Shown: piece after piece, positions 47,963 through 58,789 of the stretch
Layout: the number at the start of each line of letters is the position of its first letter
How positions within the stretch are numbered: position 1 is the stretch's first letter
Made by a program: the position numbers and the translations under genes
DNA from: PALSA-612 sp963704335
Lineage (GTDB): Bacteria > Actinomycetota > Thermoleophilia > Gaiellales > Gaiellaceae
NCBI GenBank assembly: GCA_963704335.1
Contig: OY969889.1
Coordinates: 1,922,001 to 1,986,000 of the forward strand
Direction of reading: 5' to 3'
DNA: 64,000 nucleotides
The notes under the pieces: model-generated
Told to the model about the DNA's origin: nothing
Databases searched by the model: none
The model's input: only the letters and a program-made list of their open reading frames with translations

Positions 47963-47997
47963 CTGAGGGAGGGCTATAGAGTCCTCCCTCAGTCTTT
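47963..47997 (+). terminator. Hairpin between livK and livH (partial terminator)
   Basis: Perfect 10-bp arms CTGAGGGAGG and CCTCCCTCAG with a 10-base loop, followed by TCTTT. Between a binding-protein gene and its membrane partners, such a hairpin usually lowers downstream expression and protects the upstream mRNA end. Confidence 0.65.
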
Positions 47998-48014
47998 CCG
48001 AGGAGGATCCGGGC

Positions 48015-49070
48015 ATGGCGACGGACGCATACGCAGAGCGTGTGGTACACCGGCGACGGCCTTCGGAATACATCACGCCTGTCATCGGGCTCGTGCTGGT
48101 GGGGCTCGTCGTCGTCTGGCTCGTCGTCAACGCCATTCAGGCGCCGGACCAGTTCTTCCGCGTGTTCCTGATCGGGATCACGAACGGCGCGCTCTACGCA
48201 CTCGTCGCGCTCGGTTACACCCTCGTTTACGGCATCCTCGAATTGATCAACTTCGCGCACGGCGACGTCTTCATGCTCGGCGCGATGATGGCCGCGGTGC
48301 TGATCGGCGAGTTCTCGCTCACCGAGAGCTCCTCGTTCGGGTCGGTGCTGCCGGCGATTCTCGTCTCGCTGGCGGTGGCCATGATCGGCTGTGGCCTGAT
48401 CAACGTCACGGTCGAGCGCATCGCGTACAAGCCGTTACGGAACGCGCCGCGCTTGGCGCCGTTGATCACCGCCATCGGCATGTCGTTCATCCTCCAGAAC
48501 GTCGCCATCGTCTGGCAGGGGACGGAAACCGTCTCCGTCGACCAGACGCTGCCAACTGGTGAGGTCTTCTCGATCGGCGGTGTCGTCTACACGTGGGATC
48601 GCCTGTTCGTCGTCCTCGTCACCGTACCGGTGTTGCTCGCGCTGATCTGGCTCGTCAAGTACACGCGCCAGGGCAAGGCGATGCGGGCGACGGCGCAGGA
48701 CAAGGATGCGGCCGCGATGATGGGCATCGACGTCAACCGCACCATCTCGTTCACGTTCCTCCTCGCCGGTGGCCTCGCTGGCGCGGCGGGCGTCATCTTC
48801 GCCTTCTACTACACGACCGTCCGCTTCGACAACGGGTTCACGCTCGGCCTGATCGCGTTCACGGCCGCCGTGCTCGGGGGGATCGGCAACCTGCCAGGGG
48901 CCGTGCTCGGGGCGGTGCTCATCGGGCTGCTCCAGGCGTTCAACGAGGGCCTGTCGTGGCACGCCCCCGGTCCGGCATGGACGACCTCGATCGTGTTCGG
49001 GATCCTGATCCTCATCCTCGTCTTCCGTCCCCAGGGGATCCTGGGCGAGCAGACGCCTGAAGGCGGCTAG
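48015..49070 (+). CDS. livH: Amino acid ABC transporter permease LivH, second cluster
   Basis: 351 residues; an extra N-terminal helix (YITPVIGLVLVGLVVVWLV) precedes the normal core. LivH marks: GITNGALYALVALGYTLVYGILELINFAHGD (in pieces), the KAMRATAQDKDAAAMMGIDVNR coupling loop (in pieces) and AAVLGGIGNLPGAVLGAVLIG. ATG 48015 has GAGGAGGA about 7 bases upstream. Adjacent to livM. Confidence 0.92.
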   Translation: MATDAYAERVVHRRRPSEYITPVIGLVLVGLVVVWLVVNAIQAPDQFFRVFLIGITNGALYALVALGYTLVYGILELINFAHGDVFMLGAMMAAVLIGEFSLTESSSFGSVLPAILVSLAVAMIGCGLINVTVERIAYKPLRNAPRLAPLITAIGMSFILQNVAIVWQGTETVSVDQTLPTGEVFSIGGVVYTWDRLFVVLVTVPVLLALIWLVKYTRQGKAMRATAQDKDAAAMMGIDVNRTISFTFLLAGGLAGAAGVIFAFYYTTVRFDNGFTLGLIAFTAAVLGGIGNLPGAVLGAVLIGLLQAFNEGLSWHAPGPAWTTSIVFGILILILVFRPQGILGEQTPEGG

Positions 49071-50747
49071 GTGACAGAGACGCTGAGCAGCGCGTGGCGT
49101 TCCGTGCCCGACTGGGCGCGCAATACGGTGCTGCTCTTTGTCTTCATCCTTGTGCTGCTCGTTCCCGCCTGGGCGGGGCGGGCCTTCCAGGCGGGCGTAG
49201 AGATCTATGTGCTCGTGCTGCTCATCGCACTGCTCCTGCTCGGCAAGCCGCTCTACAACCTCTTCTGGCGCGGCCTCGAGGCTCTCGGCGTCCGCGATGC
49301 GAAGCGACGGTGGGCGCGACAGTCGCGCTGGATCAAGGTGCTGCCCCTCGTGGCCGCGATCGTGCTCGCGTTGCTCATCGTCTGGGGGCGCGGCACGCAG
49401 CCGAGTGGGTCGCTCGTGATCCTCATCGGGATCATCCTCGCGCTCTACGTCGTGCCGCCCCGTGTCCGGCAGTACGTGATTCCGATAACGGTGCTCGCGA
49501 TCGCCGTCCTGTACCCGATCCTGATCGCCGAGAACTGGCTGTGGGCCGGGAGCGTGCCCATCATCACGAATCCGCCGAGCATGGACGCGATGGTGATCGT
49601 GACCGTTTACGTGATGATGGCACTCGGCCTGAACATGGTCGTCGGCTACGCAGGGCTGCTCGACCTCGGCTACGTGGCGTTCTTCGCGATCGGTGCGTAC
49701 TGCGCAGCGTGGTTCGCGTCGCCGCACTTCGCACGACCCGACATCAACACCGGGCTGCCGAACATCGACATCAACTTCGGCGCGGTCGGCGTGTTCGAGG
49801 GGATCGGCGGCATCCACATCTCGATCTGGCTCGTGCTGCTCATCGGTGCCGGGATCACGGCTCTTGCCGGCGTGCTCATCGGGCTGCCGACGCTGCGGTT
49901 ACGCGGCGACTATCTCGCCATCGTCACCCTCGGTTTCGGCGAGATGGTGGCCCAGGTGGCGCGCAACGGCGACGAGCTGCAGCTGGGCTTCAACCTTACG
50001 AACGGCCCGCCGGGGATCAACCCGGTCGACTCGCCGGGCTTCGGATCCTGGGCCCACGAGAACCTCGGTTTGCCCGACATCTTCCGGGACTCTCTCGGCT
50101 GGTGGGTTTCCGGGACCTTCGACCCGGTCGGAGACGTGGTCGACCTCATGTACTGGGGCGCGATCGTGCTCGTCCTCATCACGCTCTTCTGTTCCATTCG
50201 CCTGCGCGACTCGCGACTCGGCCGGGCGTGGATCGCGATCCGTGAGGATGAGACGGCCGCGGCCGCGATGGGCATCCCGCTCATGCGGACGAAGACGTGG
50301 TCGTACGCCTCGGGGGCCTTCTTCGGCGGCGTGGCCGGCGTCTGGTTCGCATCGTTCCAGCAGGCCGTGTTCCCTGACACGTTCAACTTCAATGTGTCCG
50401 TCTTCATCCTTTGCATGGTCATCCTCGGCGGCATGGGCAACGTGTGGGGAGTCATCGCAGGCGCTTCCTTCCTCGCCTACCTCAACACCGAGGGGCTGGC
50501 GGAGTTCGGTGGCTGGATGAACGAGAACCTGCTTCGCTGTGGCGGCGGCCAGGAGGCGGGCAAGGTGATCTCCGACGGCTGCGTGGACGTCCCCGCGGTC
50601 TCGTTCGGGATCTACGGGATCATCCTCGTCGTCGTCATGCTCGTACGCCCGTACGGGCTTTTCCCCGAAGCGCGTCGGAAGCAAGAGTTCGAGGTCGGTG
50701 TCCGCGACGAGCCGCTCATGGACGTGCGCGGCGCCCCGGAGGAATGA
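49071..50747 (+). CDS. livM: Amino acid ABC transporter permease LivM with N-terminal membrane extension
   Basis: 558 residues, about 200 longer than usual. Residues 1-180 add five to six membrane helices (LLFVFILVLLVPAWAGRAF, VLVLLIALLLLGKPLYNLF, LPLVAAIVLALLIVWG and others); the standard LivM core follows with LGLNMVVGYAGLLDLGYVAF, LPTLRLRGDYLAIVTLGFGE and the GRAWIAIREDETAAAAMGI coupling loop. GTG 49071 directly follows the livH stop. Confidence 0.9.
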   Translation: MTETLSSAWRSVPDWARNTVLLFVFILVLLVPAWAGRAFQAGVEIYVLVLLIALLLLGKPLYNLFWRGLEALGVRDAKRRWARQSRWIKVLPLVAAIVLALLIVWGRGTQPSGSLVILIGIILALYVVPPRVRQYVIPITVLAIAVLYPILIAENWLWAGSVPIITNPPSMDAMVIVTVYVMMALGLNMVVGYAGLLDLGYVAFFAIGAYCAAWFASPHFARPDINTGLPNIDINFGAVGVFEGIGGIHISIWLVLLIGAGITALAGVLIGLPTLRLRGDYLAIVTLGFGEMVAQVARNGDELQLGFNLTNGPPGINPVDSPGFGSWAHENLGLPDIFRDSLGWWVSGTFDPVGDVVDLMYWGAIVLVLITLFCSIRLRDSRLGRAWIAIREDETAAAAMGIPLMRTKTWSYASGAFFGGVAGVWFASFQQAVFPDTFNFNVSVFILCMVILGGMGNVWGVIAGASFLAYLNTEGLAEFGGWMNENLLRCGGGQEAGKVISDGCVDVPAVSFGIYGIILVVVMLVRPYGLFPEARRKQEFEVGVRDEPLMDVRGAPEE

Positions 50748-50749
50748 CG

Positions 50750-51532
50750 ATGGCCGAGCTGCTCCTCGAGACGAAAGCGTTGCGCAAGGCGTTCGGCGGA
50801 CTCGTGGCCGTGAACGACGTCGACTTCACGATTCCCCAGGGCTCGATCGTCAGCCTCATCGGGCCGAACGGCGCCGGCAAGACGACGTTCTTCAACATGA
50901 TCACCGGCGTGTACAAGGTCACCACGGGCGTAATCGAGTTCGCAGGCGAGGACATCACCGACCGGCCGCCGCACTTCGTCACCCAGCGGGGGATCGGCCG
51001 CACATTCCAGAACATCCGCCTGTTCCAGGAGATGACGGCGCTCGAGAACGTGCTCGTCGGGATGCACTGCCGGCTCAAGGGAGGCATCATCGGCAGCATC
51101 TTCGGACTGCCCCGGGTGCGGCGCGAGGAGCGCGCCGCCCGGGAGCGTGCACACGAGCTGCTGGCGTACTGCTCCCTCGAGGGTGTCCAGGACGACTACG
51201 CGCGCAATCTGTCGTACGGTGACCAGCGCCGGCTCGAGGTCGCCCGTGCCCTGGCGACGCAGCCGAAGCTCCTGTTGCTCGATGAGCCCACCGCCGGCAT
51301 GAACCCGCAGGAGTCAGCCGAGTTCACGGCGTTCATCCGCAAGCTCCGAGACGAGGAAGGACTGACCGTGCTGCTCATCGAGCACGATATGAAAGTGGTC
51401 ATGGGCGTCTCGGAGCGGCTGACGGTGCTCGACTACGGTGAGAAGATCGCCGAAGGGACGCCGAAAGACGTGCAGAGCGATCCTCGCGTGATCGAGGCCT
51501 ACCTGGGCACCGGAGCGGCGGCAGCGGTATGA
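50750..51532 (+). CDS. livG: Amino acid ABC transporter ATPase LivG, second cluster
   Basis: 260 residues. Walker A GPNGAGKT, RGIGRTFQNIRLFQEMTALENVLVG (in pieces), signature LSYGDQRRLEVARAL, Walker B LLLLDEPTAGMNP, switch IEHDMKVVMG and the end VIEAYLGTG. ATG 50750 is preferred over ATG 50744 because GGAGGAA then sits at a normal 7-base distance. Confidence 0.93.
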   Translation: MAELLLETKALRKAFGGLVAVNDVDFTIPQGSIVSLIGPNGAGKTTFFNMITGVYKVTTGVIEFAGEDITDRPPHFVTQRGIGRTFQNIRLFQEMTALENVLVGMHCRLKGGIIGSIFGLPRVRREERAARERAHELLAYCSLEGVQDDYARNLSYGDQRRLEVARALATQPKLLLLDEPTAGMNPQESAEFTAFIRKLRDEEGLTVLLIEHDMKVVMGVSERLTVLDYGEKIAEGTPKDVQSDPRVIEAYLGTGAAAAV

Positions 51533-52257
51533 CCAACGTGCCGGAGACAGTCCTCGAAGTGCAGGGGATCCACACCTACTACGGCACGATCGAGGCGCTA
51601 AAGGGGATCTCGCTCGAGGTGCGCGAAGGCGAGATCGTGACGCTGATCGGCGCCAACGGAGCCGGGAAGTCGACCACGCTGCGCTCGATCAACGGGCTCA
51701 ACCACCCGCGGAGCGGAAGCATCCGCTTCCTGGGCGAGGACATCACGCATTCGCCTGCGCACAAGATCGTCAAGCGCGGCATCTCCCAGTCACCCGAGGG
51801 ACGCAAGCTCTTCTCGCGCATGTCCGTCGAGGAAAACCTCGAAATGGGGGCGTTCCACCGCTCGGGTCACGCCGAGATCGCGCAGGACAAGGAGCACATC
51901 TTCGAGCTCTTCCCACGACTCAAGGAGCGCGTGCACCAGAAGGCGGGGACGCTATCGGGAGGCGAGCAGCAGATGTGCGCCATCGGACGCGCGATGATGG
52001 CCAGGCCGAAGCTGCTCATGCTCGACGAGCCGTCGATGGGGCTGGCGCCGATCTTCGTCGATCGCATCTTCGAGACGATCGTCGAGATCAACAAGGACGG
52101 GACGCCCGTCCTCCTGGTGGAGCAGAACGCCCTCATGGCGCTCGACATCGCGCACCGCGGTTATGTTCTCGAGACCGGCAAGGTGGCCCTCGAGGGTTCC
52201 GCGAAGGAGCTCGCCGCGAACGAGGACGTCAAGAAGGCGTATCTGGGGATCGCCTAG
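51529..52257 (+). CDS. livF: Amino acid ABC transporter ATPase LivF, second cluster
   Basis: 242 residues. Walker A GANGAGKSTTLRSI, SPEGRKLFSRMSVEENLEMGA, signature LSGGEQQMCAIGRAM, Walker B LLMLDEPSMGLAP and VEQNA. Overlaps livG by 4 bases and ends six bases before the convergent LarA-like gene, closing the K-H-M-G-F operon. Confidence 0.93.
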   Translation: MTNVPETVLEVQGIHTYYGTIEALKGISLEVREGEIVTLIGANGAGKSTTLRSINGLNHPRSGSIRFLGEDITHSPAHKIVKRGISQSPEGRKLFSRMSVEENLEMGAFHRSGHAEIAQDKEHIFELFPRLKERVHQKAGTLSGGEQQMCAIGRAMMARPKLLMLDEPSMGLAPIFVDRIFETIVEINKDGTPVLLVEQNALMALDIAHRGYVLETGKVALEGSAKELAANEDVKKAYLGIA

Positions 52258-52263
52258 ACCCTC

Positions 52264-53769
52264 CTAGCCCGCGCCGACGCGGATCGGCGAGTAGGGCGGC
52301 GCCAGAAGGAAGCCGATCCGAGTGGCCTGGCCTTCGGCCTTGCCCTGTGCGAGTGCGAGTGCCGCCGAGGCGCTGCGCGCCGGCACGAAACCGAAGTGTC
52401 GCGCCCCCGCCGAGTCTCGGCAGCCGCCGACGATCACCGTTCCCAGCCTCTCGGTTTGCTGCCGCACGGCCGCCCAGTCCGCGTACGGGAGCACGGGATG
52501 GCACGCGCGGCCGGCTCGATAGCGGTCTAGCGCATGCTGGTCTGCCGCCGCCGTCTGTTCCGCCTCGGCGACGACCGACGGATCGAGCCCGCCGCGGGTG
52601 GCGTGAAAGAACGCCCGGTACGGCTGCTGCGTGGGATACGAGAACCGGCGGTGGAAGCGGTGGAGCAGAATCGCCGTCCCGCCTTCGACGACGGGCGGGG
52701 ACTCACGCCACAGGCGCAACGCGAGCCCCAGCCCGAGGTAGGCCGCCAGCAGAGGATTCGGCCGCTCGCGCGGAAGGTAGGGCGTGGTGCGCGGGATGCC
52801 GAGGCAGATCGCGTCGAGCGGCGCTTCGAGCTCGATCGCGCGCAGGTCGAGCGAGCGCAGCAGCGCCTCGGCATGCGCGACCGACGGTGGTCCGGCGAAC
52901 ACTCCCGCGGCGGTGATCGCCTCGGGTAGCGCCCGGATCACGCGCAGCCTGACGAAGCCGGGCAGCAGCCGGAACACCTGTGCGACGCGCGACGCGGCGA
53001 TGCGCTCGCCCGCGCGCGCGTCGTACGGATAACCGAACGCCGTCTCGGCGATCCTCGGCTGGTCGAGGGCCAGCGAGACCCCGAGCAGCGCGACCCGCCG
53101 CGCGAGCGCCTCCTCCACCGCGACTGCCGCTCGCCAGCCGGAGGAGCCGCTGGGCTCGAGCAGCGAACGCGCGTCGGCATGTCGCGTGGCGTCCGGCCCG
53201 CCGCAGGCGAGCAGGACGCCTGGCCCGCCGTTGACGACTGTCTCCGCCGCGCTGACCGACACGACCACGTCCGCGTCGACGAGCTCCCGCGCGACACGGA
53301 GGGGTCGGTCTTCGTAGTCCCCGATCTCGACCAGGTCGGGAGCCTCGGCGTCGTGGACGATCACCTTGCCGTAGAACGCACGCGCGAACGCCGGCGCGAA
53401 CAGCCGATCGAGCTCGCGGCGGCCGGGCCGTCGCGCCAGGCCGGCGGTGACGAGGATCGTCTGCCGCTCGTCCGGTATGCCGAGGTTTCGCAGCTCCTGC
53501 ACGGCCGCTCCGATCGCAGCACGCCGGGCGTCGACCGGCGCGCTGGGCAGCGGCAACGAGGGGACGTCGGCGACGATCGTCGCCCGTCCACCCCTCGCCA
53601 CGATGCCGGCCAGCGGCGGGCCCGAAAGGGGAAAGCGCACAGCGTCGCGGACGGCCGCGCCGACATCGGTGACCGCCTGCGGCGCCGGCTCGGGAGGCAC
53701 CAGCACGACCGCGTCGTCGGGGCCTTCGACGACGAGCAGGCGGGTGCCGGAGAGCAGTGGGACGCGCAC
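52264..53769 (-). CDS. LarA-like protein (lactate racemase/DUF2088 domain)
   Basis: 501 residues. The N-terminal half follows LarA: FPLSGPPLAGIVARGGRATIVADVPS, then RRELDRLFAPAFARAF and DADVVVSVSAAETVVNGGPG, ending with ACGGPDATRHADARSL. LarA racemises lactate with a nickel-pincer cofactor; no larB, larC or larE is in view, and other family members act on different 2-hydroxyacids. The C-terminal 150 residues are less typical. ATG 53769, divergent from polA across a structured gap. Confidence 0.6.
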   Translation of the reverse strand: MRVPLLSGTRLLVVEGPDDAVVLVPPEPAPQAVTDVGAAVRDAVRFPLSGPPLAGIVARGGRATIVADVPSLPLPSAPVDARRAAIGAAVQELRNLGIPDERQTILVTAGLARRPGRRELDRLFAPAFARAFYGKVIVHDAEAPDLVEIGDYEDRPLRVARELVDADVVVSVSAAETVVNGGPGVLLACGGPDATRHADARSLLEPSGSSGWRAAVAVEEALARRVALLGVSLALDQPRIAETAFGYPYDARAGERIAASRVAQVFRLLPGFVRLRVIRALPEAITAAGVFAGPPSVAHAEALLRSLDLRAIELEAPLDAICLGIPRTTPYLPRERPNPLLAAYLGLGLALRLWRESPPVVEGGTAILLHRFHRRFSYPTQQPYRAFFHATRGGLDPSVVAEAEQTAAADQHALDRYRAGRACHPVLPYADWAAVRQQTERLGTVIVGGCRDSAGARHFGFVPARSASAALALAQGKAEGQATRIGFLLAPPYSPIRVGAG

Positions 53770-53807
53770 AGACGCACACTAGTGCCCCGCTCCGGGGATC
53801 AGCTCGC

Positions 53808-53915
53808 GCTCCAGCGGCTGCAAACCTTCGCCATGCGGCGTCCTCGGTCGCGTCCGTATGGCCAATACGGACGCTCCCTGCGTCCTTGCCTGACTCGGTT
53901 TTCGCGCGCTGGAGC
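53808..53915. other. Structured intergenic region, possible non-coding RNA
   Basis: 108 bases bounded by a perfect pair GCTCCAGCG (53808-53816) and CGCTGGAGC (53907-53915), an inner AAACC (53822-53826) and GGTTT (53897-53901), and a central perfect hairpin GCGTCCGTAT-GGCCA-ATACGGACGC (53850-53874). Nested pairing over this length in a 184-base gap suggests an RNA or a large palindromic repeat. Strand unknown; no known family recognised. Confidence 0.4.
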
Positions 53916-53941
53916 ATCGAGGGAGCCCCAGAGCGGAGCAC

Positions 53942-53947
53942 TAGACT
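53942..53947 (+). promoter_or_regulatory. -10 element for leaderless polA
   Basis: TAGACT, exactly 6 bases before GTG 53954. Confidence 0.5.
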
Positions 53948-53953
53948 CGGGAC

Positions 53954-56509
53954 GTGAGCCCGAAGACGATCACCGGCGAGGAGCTCGACCTCGACGACGC
54001 GCCGGCGCGCGAGGCGGACCTCTTCCTCGTCGACGGCAACAACCTCGCATACCGAGCGTACTTCGCGCTGCCCGAGGAGCTCGTGACGAGCGACGGATTC
54101 CCCACGAACGCGCTGCTCGGCTTCACGAACATGCTCGTCAAGCTCCTCTCGGACTACCGTCCGCGGGGCGTCGCCGTCGCCTGGGACACGAAGCCCGTGC
54201 ACCGGACGGCCATCTCGGGCGAGTACAAGTCCGACCGCCGGCCCATGCCCGACCTGCTGCGCGAGCAATTCCCGTATTTCAAGCCGATCGTGGAGGCGTT
54301 CGGCTACCGAAACCTCGAGTTCGAAGGCTGGGAGGCGGACGACGTCATCGCCACGCTTGCCACGCGGGCCGACGAGGCAAGTCTCGCCACGTGCGTCGTT
54401 TCCACCGACCGCGACGCATTCCAGCTCGTGACGGAGAACGTCTGCCTGATGATGACGCCGCGTGGCGTCGCGGACGTCCACGTGTACACGCCCGAGCGGG
54501 TCACCGCCCGTCTGGGCGTGCCGCCGGAGAAGGTTCCGGACCTGATCGGACTCAAAGGTGACACGTCCGACTCGATCGCGGGCGTCCCCGGCATCGGCGA
54601 CAAGACGGCGGCGCAGCTCATCCAGCAGTTCGAATCGGTGGATGGCGTGCTCGAGCACGTCGACGAGCTGTCGCCCGGGCGTGCGAAGTCGCTCCGGGAG
54701 CACGCCGATCAGGCGCGCGAGTCGAAGGTGCTGGCGACGATGCGCCGGGATCTCGACATCGACTGCGATCCGACGGAGCTCGTTCTGGCGCCGCCGGACC
54801 GCTCGGAGCTGCAGGAGATGTTCCGCCGCTTCGAGTTCCGGGCGCTTCTGCAGCGGCTCGACCAGCTGGACGAGGCGCTGCCGGCGGCCGAACGGCCCGC
54901 AGTCGCCGGGGAGGAGCTGCGCTGGCGGGAAGGCGAGCAGCCAGAGACATCGGGACGACGGTTCGGCTACGCCGCGGACGACGGCCGCAGTGCCGTCGCG
55001 CTCGACGACGAGGTCGTCGTGTCACCTTGGCTCGAGCGGGTCGAAGGCGAGATCGTGGCGCACGACGCCAAGCCGCTTCGCGTCTCGGCGGTCGACGACA
55101 CGTTGCTGGCTGCGTATCTCATCGAGCCAGGACGCACGGCCTACGAGCTCACCGATCTCGCCGCCGAATACGGAGTTGCGCTTGATCCCTCACCCTCCGC
55201 CGAGGAGGAGACGGAGGCGCTAGTACGCCGTGCGGCGCTGCCGTTACGGCTGGCTCCTCTCATGCGCGGCCGCCTGGCCGAGCGCGACCTCGTCCCGCTG
55301 TACGAGAACGTCGAGCTGCCCCTCGTCGACGTGCTGGCCCGGATGGAGGACGCCGGCGTCCGCATCGACACCTACCGCATGGGGGAGATCACCGCCCGGC
55401 TCCGCGAGCGCGTCGAAGAGCTCGAAGGGCGCGCGTACGAGCTGGCCGGAGAGGAGTTCGTGCTCGGGTCGACCCAGCAGGTCGCGCGAGTCCTCTTCGA
55501 GCAGCTCGAGCTGACGCCCGGCCGCAAGGGGAAGACCGGCTACTCCACGGATACGCGTGTCTTGCAGTCGATCCGCGACCAACACGAGATCGTGCCTGTC
55601 ATCGAGGAGTGGCGTGAGCTCACGAAGCTCGTCAACACGTACCTCGGGCCGTTGCCCGAGCTGCTCGGCGAGGACGGCCGGCTGCACACGACGTTCAACC
55701 AGGCGGTCGCCGCCACGGGCCGTCTGTCCACGTCCAACCCGAACCTCCAGTCGATCCCCATCCGCACCGAGCTGGGTCGTGAGATCCGCTCTGCGTTCGT
55801 TGCGGACGAAGGCAGCAAGCTGCTTTCCGCCGACTATTCGCAGATCGAGCTGCGCATCCTCGCTCACGTCTCGGGCGAGCCGAAGCTGAGGGACGCTTTC
55901 GCAGCAGGCGAGGACATCCACACGGCCACCGCCGCTGAGGTGCTGGGCAGTGAGCCGTCGGCGCTGACGAAGCACGAGCGCGCCATCGCGAAGATGATCA
56001 ACTTCGGCATCGTCTACGGCATCTCCGCGCACGGCCTCTCGCAGAACCTCCAGATCCCGCGCGACGAGGCGCAGACGTACATCGACACGTATCTCGCGCG
56101 CTTCCCGCACGTGCAGGACTTCATCGCCCGCACCATCGAGCAGGCCACGCTCGACGGCTACGTGACGAGCCTGCTCGGCCGACGGCGCCCCGTGCCCGAG
56201 ATCCGGACGTCGAGCCGCCAGACCCGCGCGCTCGGCGAGCGGTTGGCCGTGAACTTCGTCATGCAGGGCTCCAACGCCGACATCATCAAGGTCGCGATGA
56301 TCGGCATAGATCGGCGCCTTCGTGACGAGGGGAGGGCGGCGCGACTCGTCCTCCAGGTGCACGACGAGCTGCTGCTCGAGGTGCCCGAGGCCGAGGTGCG
56401 CGACGTGCGGGCCATCGTCCAGGAGGAGATGTGCGGTGCCTTCGACCTCGATCCGCCGCTCGCGGTCGATGTCGGCGCCGGGGAGAACTGGGCGGAGGCT
56501 AAGAACTAG
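53954..56509 (+). CDS. polA: DNA polymerase I
   Basis: 851 residues. N-terminal 5'-3' exonuclease (LFLVDGNNLAYRAYFAL, YKSDRRPMPDLLREQ, STDRDAFQLV, GVPGIGDKTAAQL), a degenerate 3'-5' exonuclease domain (about 320-480) lacking the DxE metal motif, and the polymerase with motif A DYSQIELR, motif B KMINFGIVYGIS and motif C VHDELLLE. Proofreading is therefore probably absent, as in many actinobacterial and Taq-like enzymes. The start is set by the leaderless promoter. Confidence 0.96.
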   Translation: MSPKTITGEELDLDDAPAREADLFLVDGNNLAYRAYFALPEELVTSDGFPTNALLGFTNMLVKLLSDYRPRGVAVAWDTKPVHRTAISGEYKSDRRPMPDLLREQFPYFKPIVEAFGYRNLEFEGWEADDVIATLATRADEASLATCVVSTDRDAFQLVTENVCLMMTPRGVADVHVYTPERVTARLGVPPEKVPDLIGLKGDTSDSIAGVPGIGDKTAAQLIQQFESVDGVLEHVDELSPGRAKSLREHADQARESKVLATMRRDLDIDCDPTELVLAPPDRSELQEMFRRFEFRALLQRLDQLDEALPAAERPAVAGEELRWREGEQPETSGRRFGYAADDGRSAVALDDEVVVSPWLERVEGEIVAHDAKPLRVSAVDDTLLAAYLIEPGRTAYELTDLAAEYGVALDPSPSAEEETEALVRRAALPLRLAPLMRGRLAERDLVPLYENVELPLVDVLARMEDAGVRIDTYRMGEITARLRERVEELEGRAYELAGEEFVLGSTQQVARVLFEQLELTPGRKGKTGYSTDTRVLQSIRDQHEIVPVIEEWRELTKLVNTYLGPLPELLGEDGRLHTTFNQAVAATGRLSTSNPNLQSIPIRTELGREIRSAFVADEGSKLLSADYSQIELRILAHVSGEPKLRDAFAAGEDIHTATAAEVLGSEPSALTKHERAIAKMINFGIVYGISAHGLSQNLQIPRDEAQTYIDTYLARFPHVQDFIARTIEQATLDGYVTSLLGRRRPVPEIRTSSRQTRALGERLAVNFVMQGSNADIIKVAMIGIDRRLRDEGRAARLVLQVHDELLLEVPEAEVRDVRAIVQEEMCGAFDLDPPLAVDVGAGENWAEAKN

Positions 56510-57219
56510 ACGTCGAGCGTCTCGCCATCCTCCGGCACGAGGACGCCCGGTACGGCTTGCTGCAGGGCATCGCGCGTCAGATGGCAGTGGTTGACCGCTT
56601 CCATGTGCACGGCGACCACGATCGGGACACATGCCGCAACCTCGCGAACGTCGTCAGTCCCCATCACGACCAAGCCGCCTTCGACGAACTCGGCGCCTCC
56701 TGCGTTCACGACCGCGACGCGTGGCCGATAGCGGGCGATGGTCTCCGCTACTCCTTCGTACCACACCGTGTCGCCCGCGATGTAGAGGTCGTCGAGGACG
56801 AAGCCGCTGACGGGCGCTAGCAGTTCGGCGATCCTCCCCGACCCGTGACGGGCCGGCGTTCGCGCGATCCGCAGGCCATTCCATTCGAGCTCGTCCTGGA
56901 CGGGCTGAGCATCTAGACCGAGAGCGCTGAGCGCCTCCCCGTCCTCGGGCTGGCAGAAAACGGGAACATCACGCGGAAGCAGTTCCTCGGCCCGCCCGTC
57001 GAGGTGATCGCGATGACGGTGCGTTACCACGATGGCGTCGAGGCCCCGGACGACGTCCTCGGCGGGGAAGGGCAGCGGCACCATCGGGTTGGCCACTGGG
57101 TTCGCCGTGTTCTCGATCGGTGGCCGGGCGCCGACGTCGTCGAGCATCGGATCGACGAGAATCCGCTTGCCGGCCAATTCGACGATCAGCGTGGCGTTCC
57201 GGACGAGTGTCAGCCGCAT
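56506..57219 (-). CDS. MBL-fold metal-dependent hydrolase (UlaG-like)
   Basis: 237 residues. The zinc motif is THRHRDHLDG, with ARHGSG, YIAGDTVWYEG and AVHMEAVNHCHLTRD giving later ligands. Similar single-domain proteins include UlaG-type lactonases; the substrate is unknown. Four-base overlap with the polA stop; divergent from rpsA. Confidence 0.8.
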   Translation of the reverse strand: MRLTLVRNATLIVELAGKRILVDPMLDDVGARPPIENTANPVANPMVPLPFPAEDVVRGLDAIVVTHRHRDHLDGRAEELLPRDVPVFCQPEDGEALSALGLDAQPVQDELEWNGLRIARTPARHGSGRIAELLAPVSGFVLDDLYIAGDTVWYEGVAETIARYRPRVAVVNAGGAEFVEGGLVVMGTDDVREVAACVPIVVAVHMEAVNHCHLTRDALQQAVPGVLVPEDGETLDV

Positions 57220-57255
57220 TCCGCTGTTCTACAGAGATTTGCGGTCGCGCGTGGC

Positions 57256-57261
57256 TATACT
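57256..57261 (+). promoter_or_regulatory. -10 element for rpsA
   Basis: TATACT, the closest match to consensus in the window, giving a leader of about 9 bases before ATG 57277. Confidence 0.5.
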
Positions 57262-57276
57262 GACCGGCCTTTTCGC

Positions 57277-58788
<1,512 letters not shown>

Positions 58789-58789
58789 C

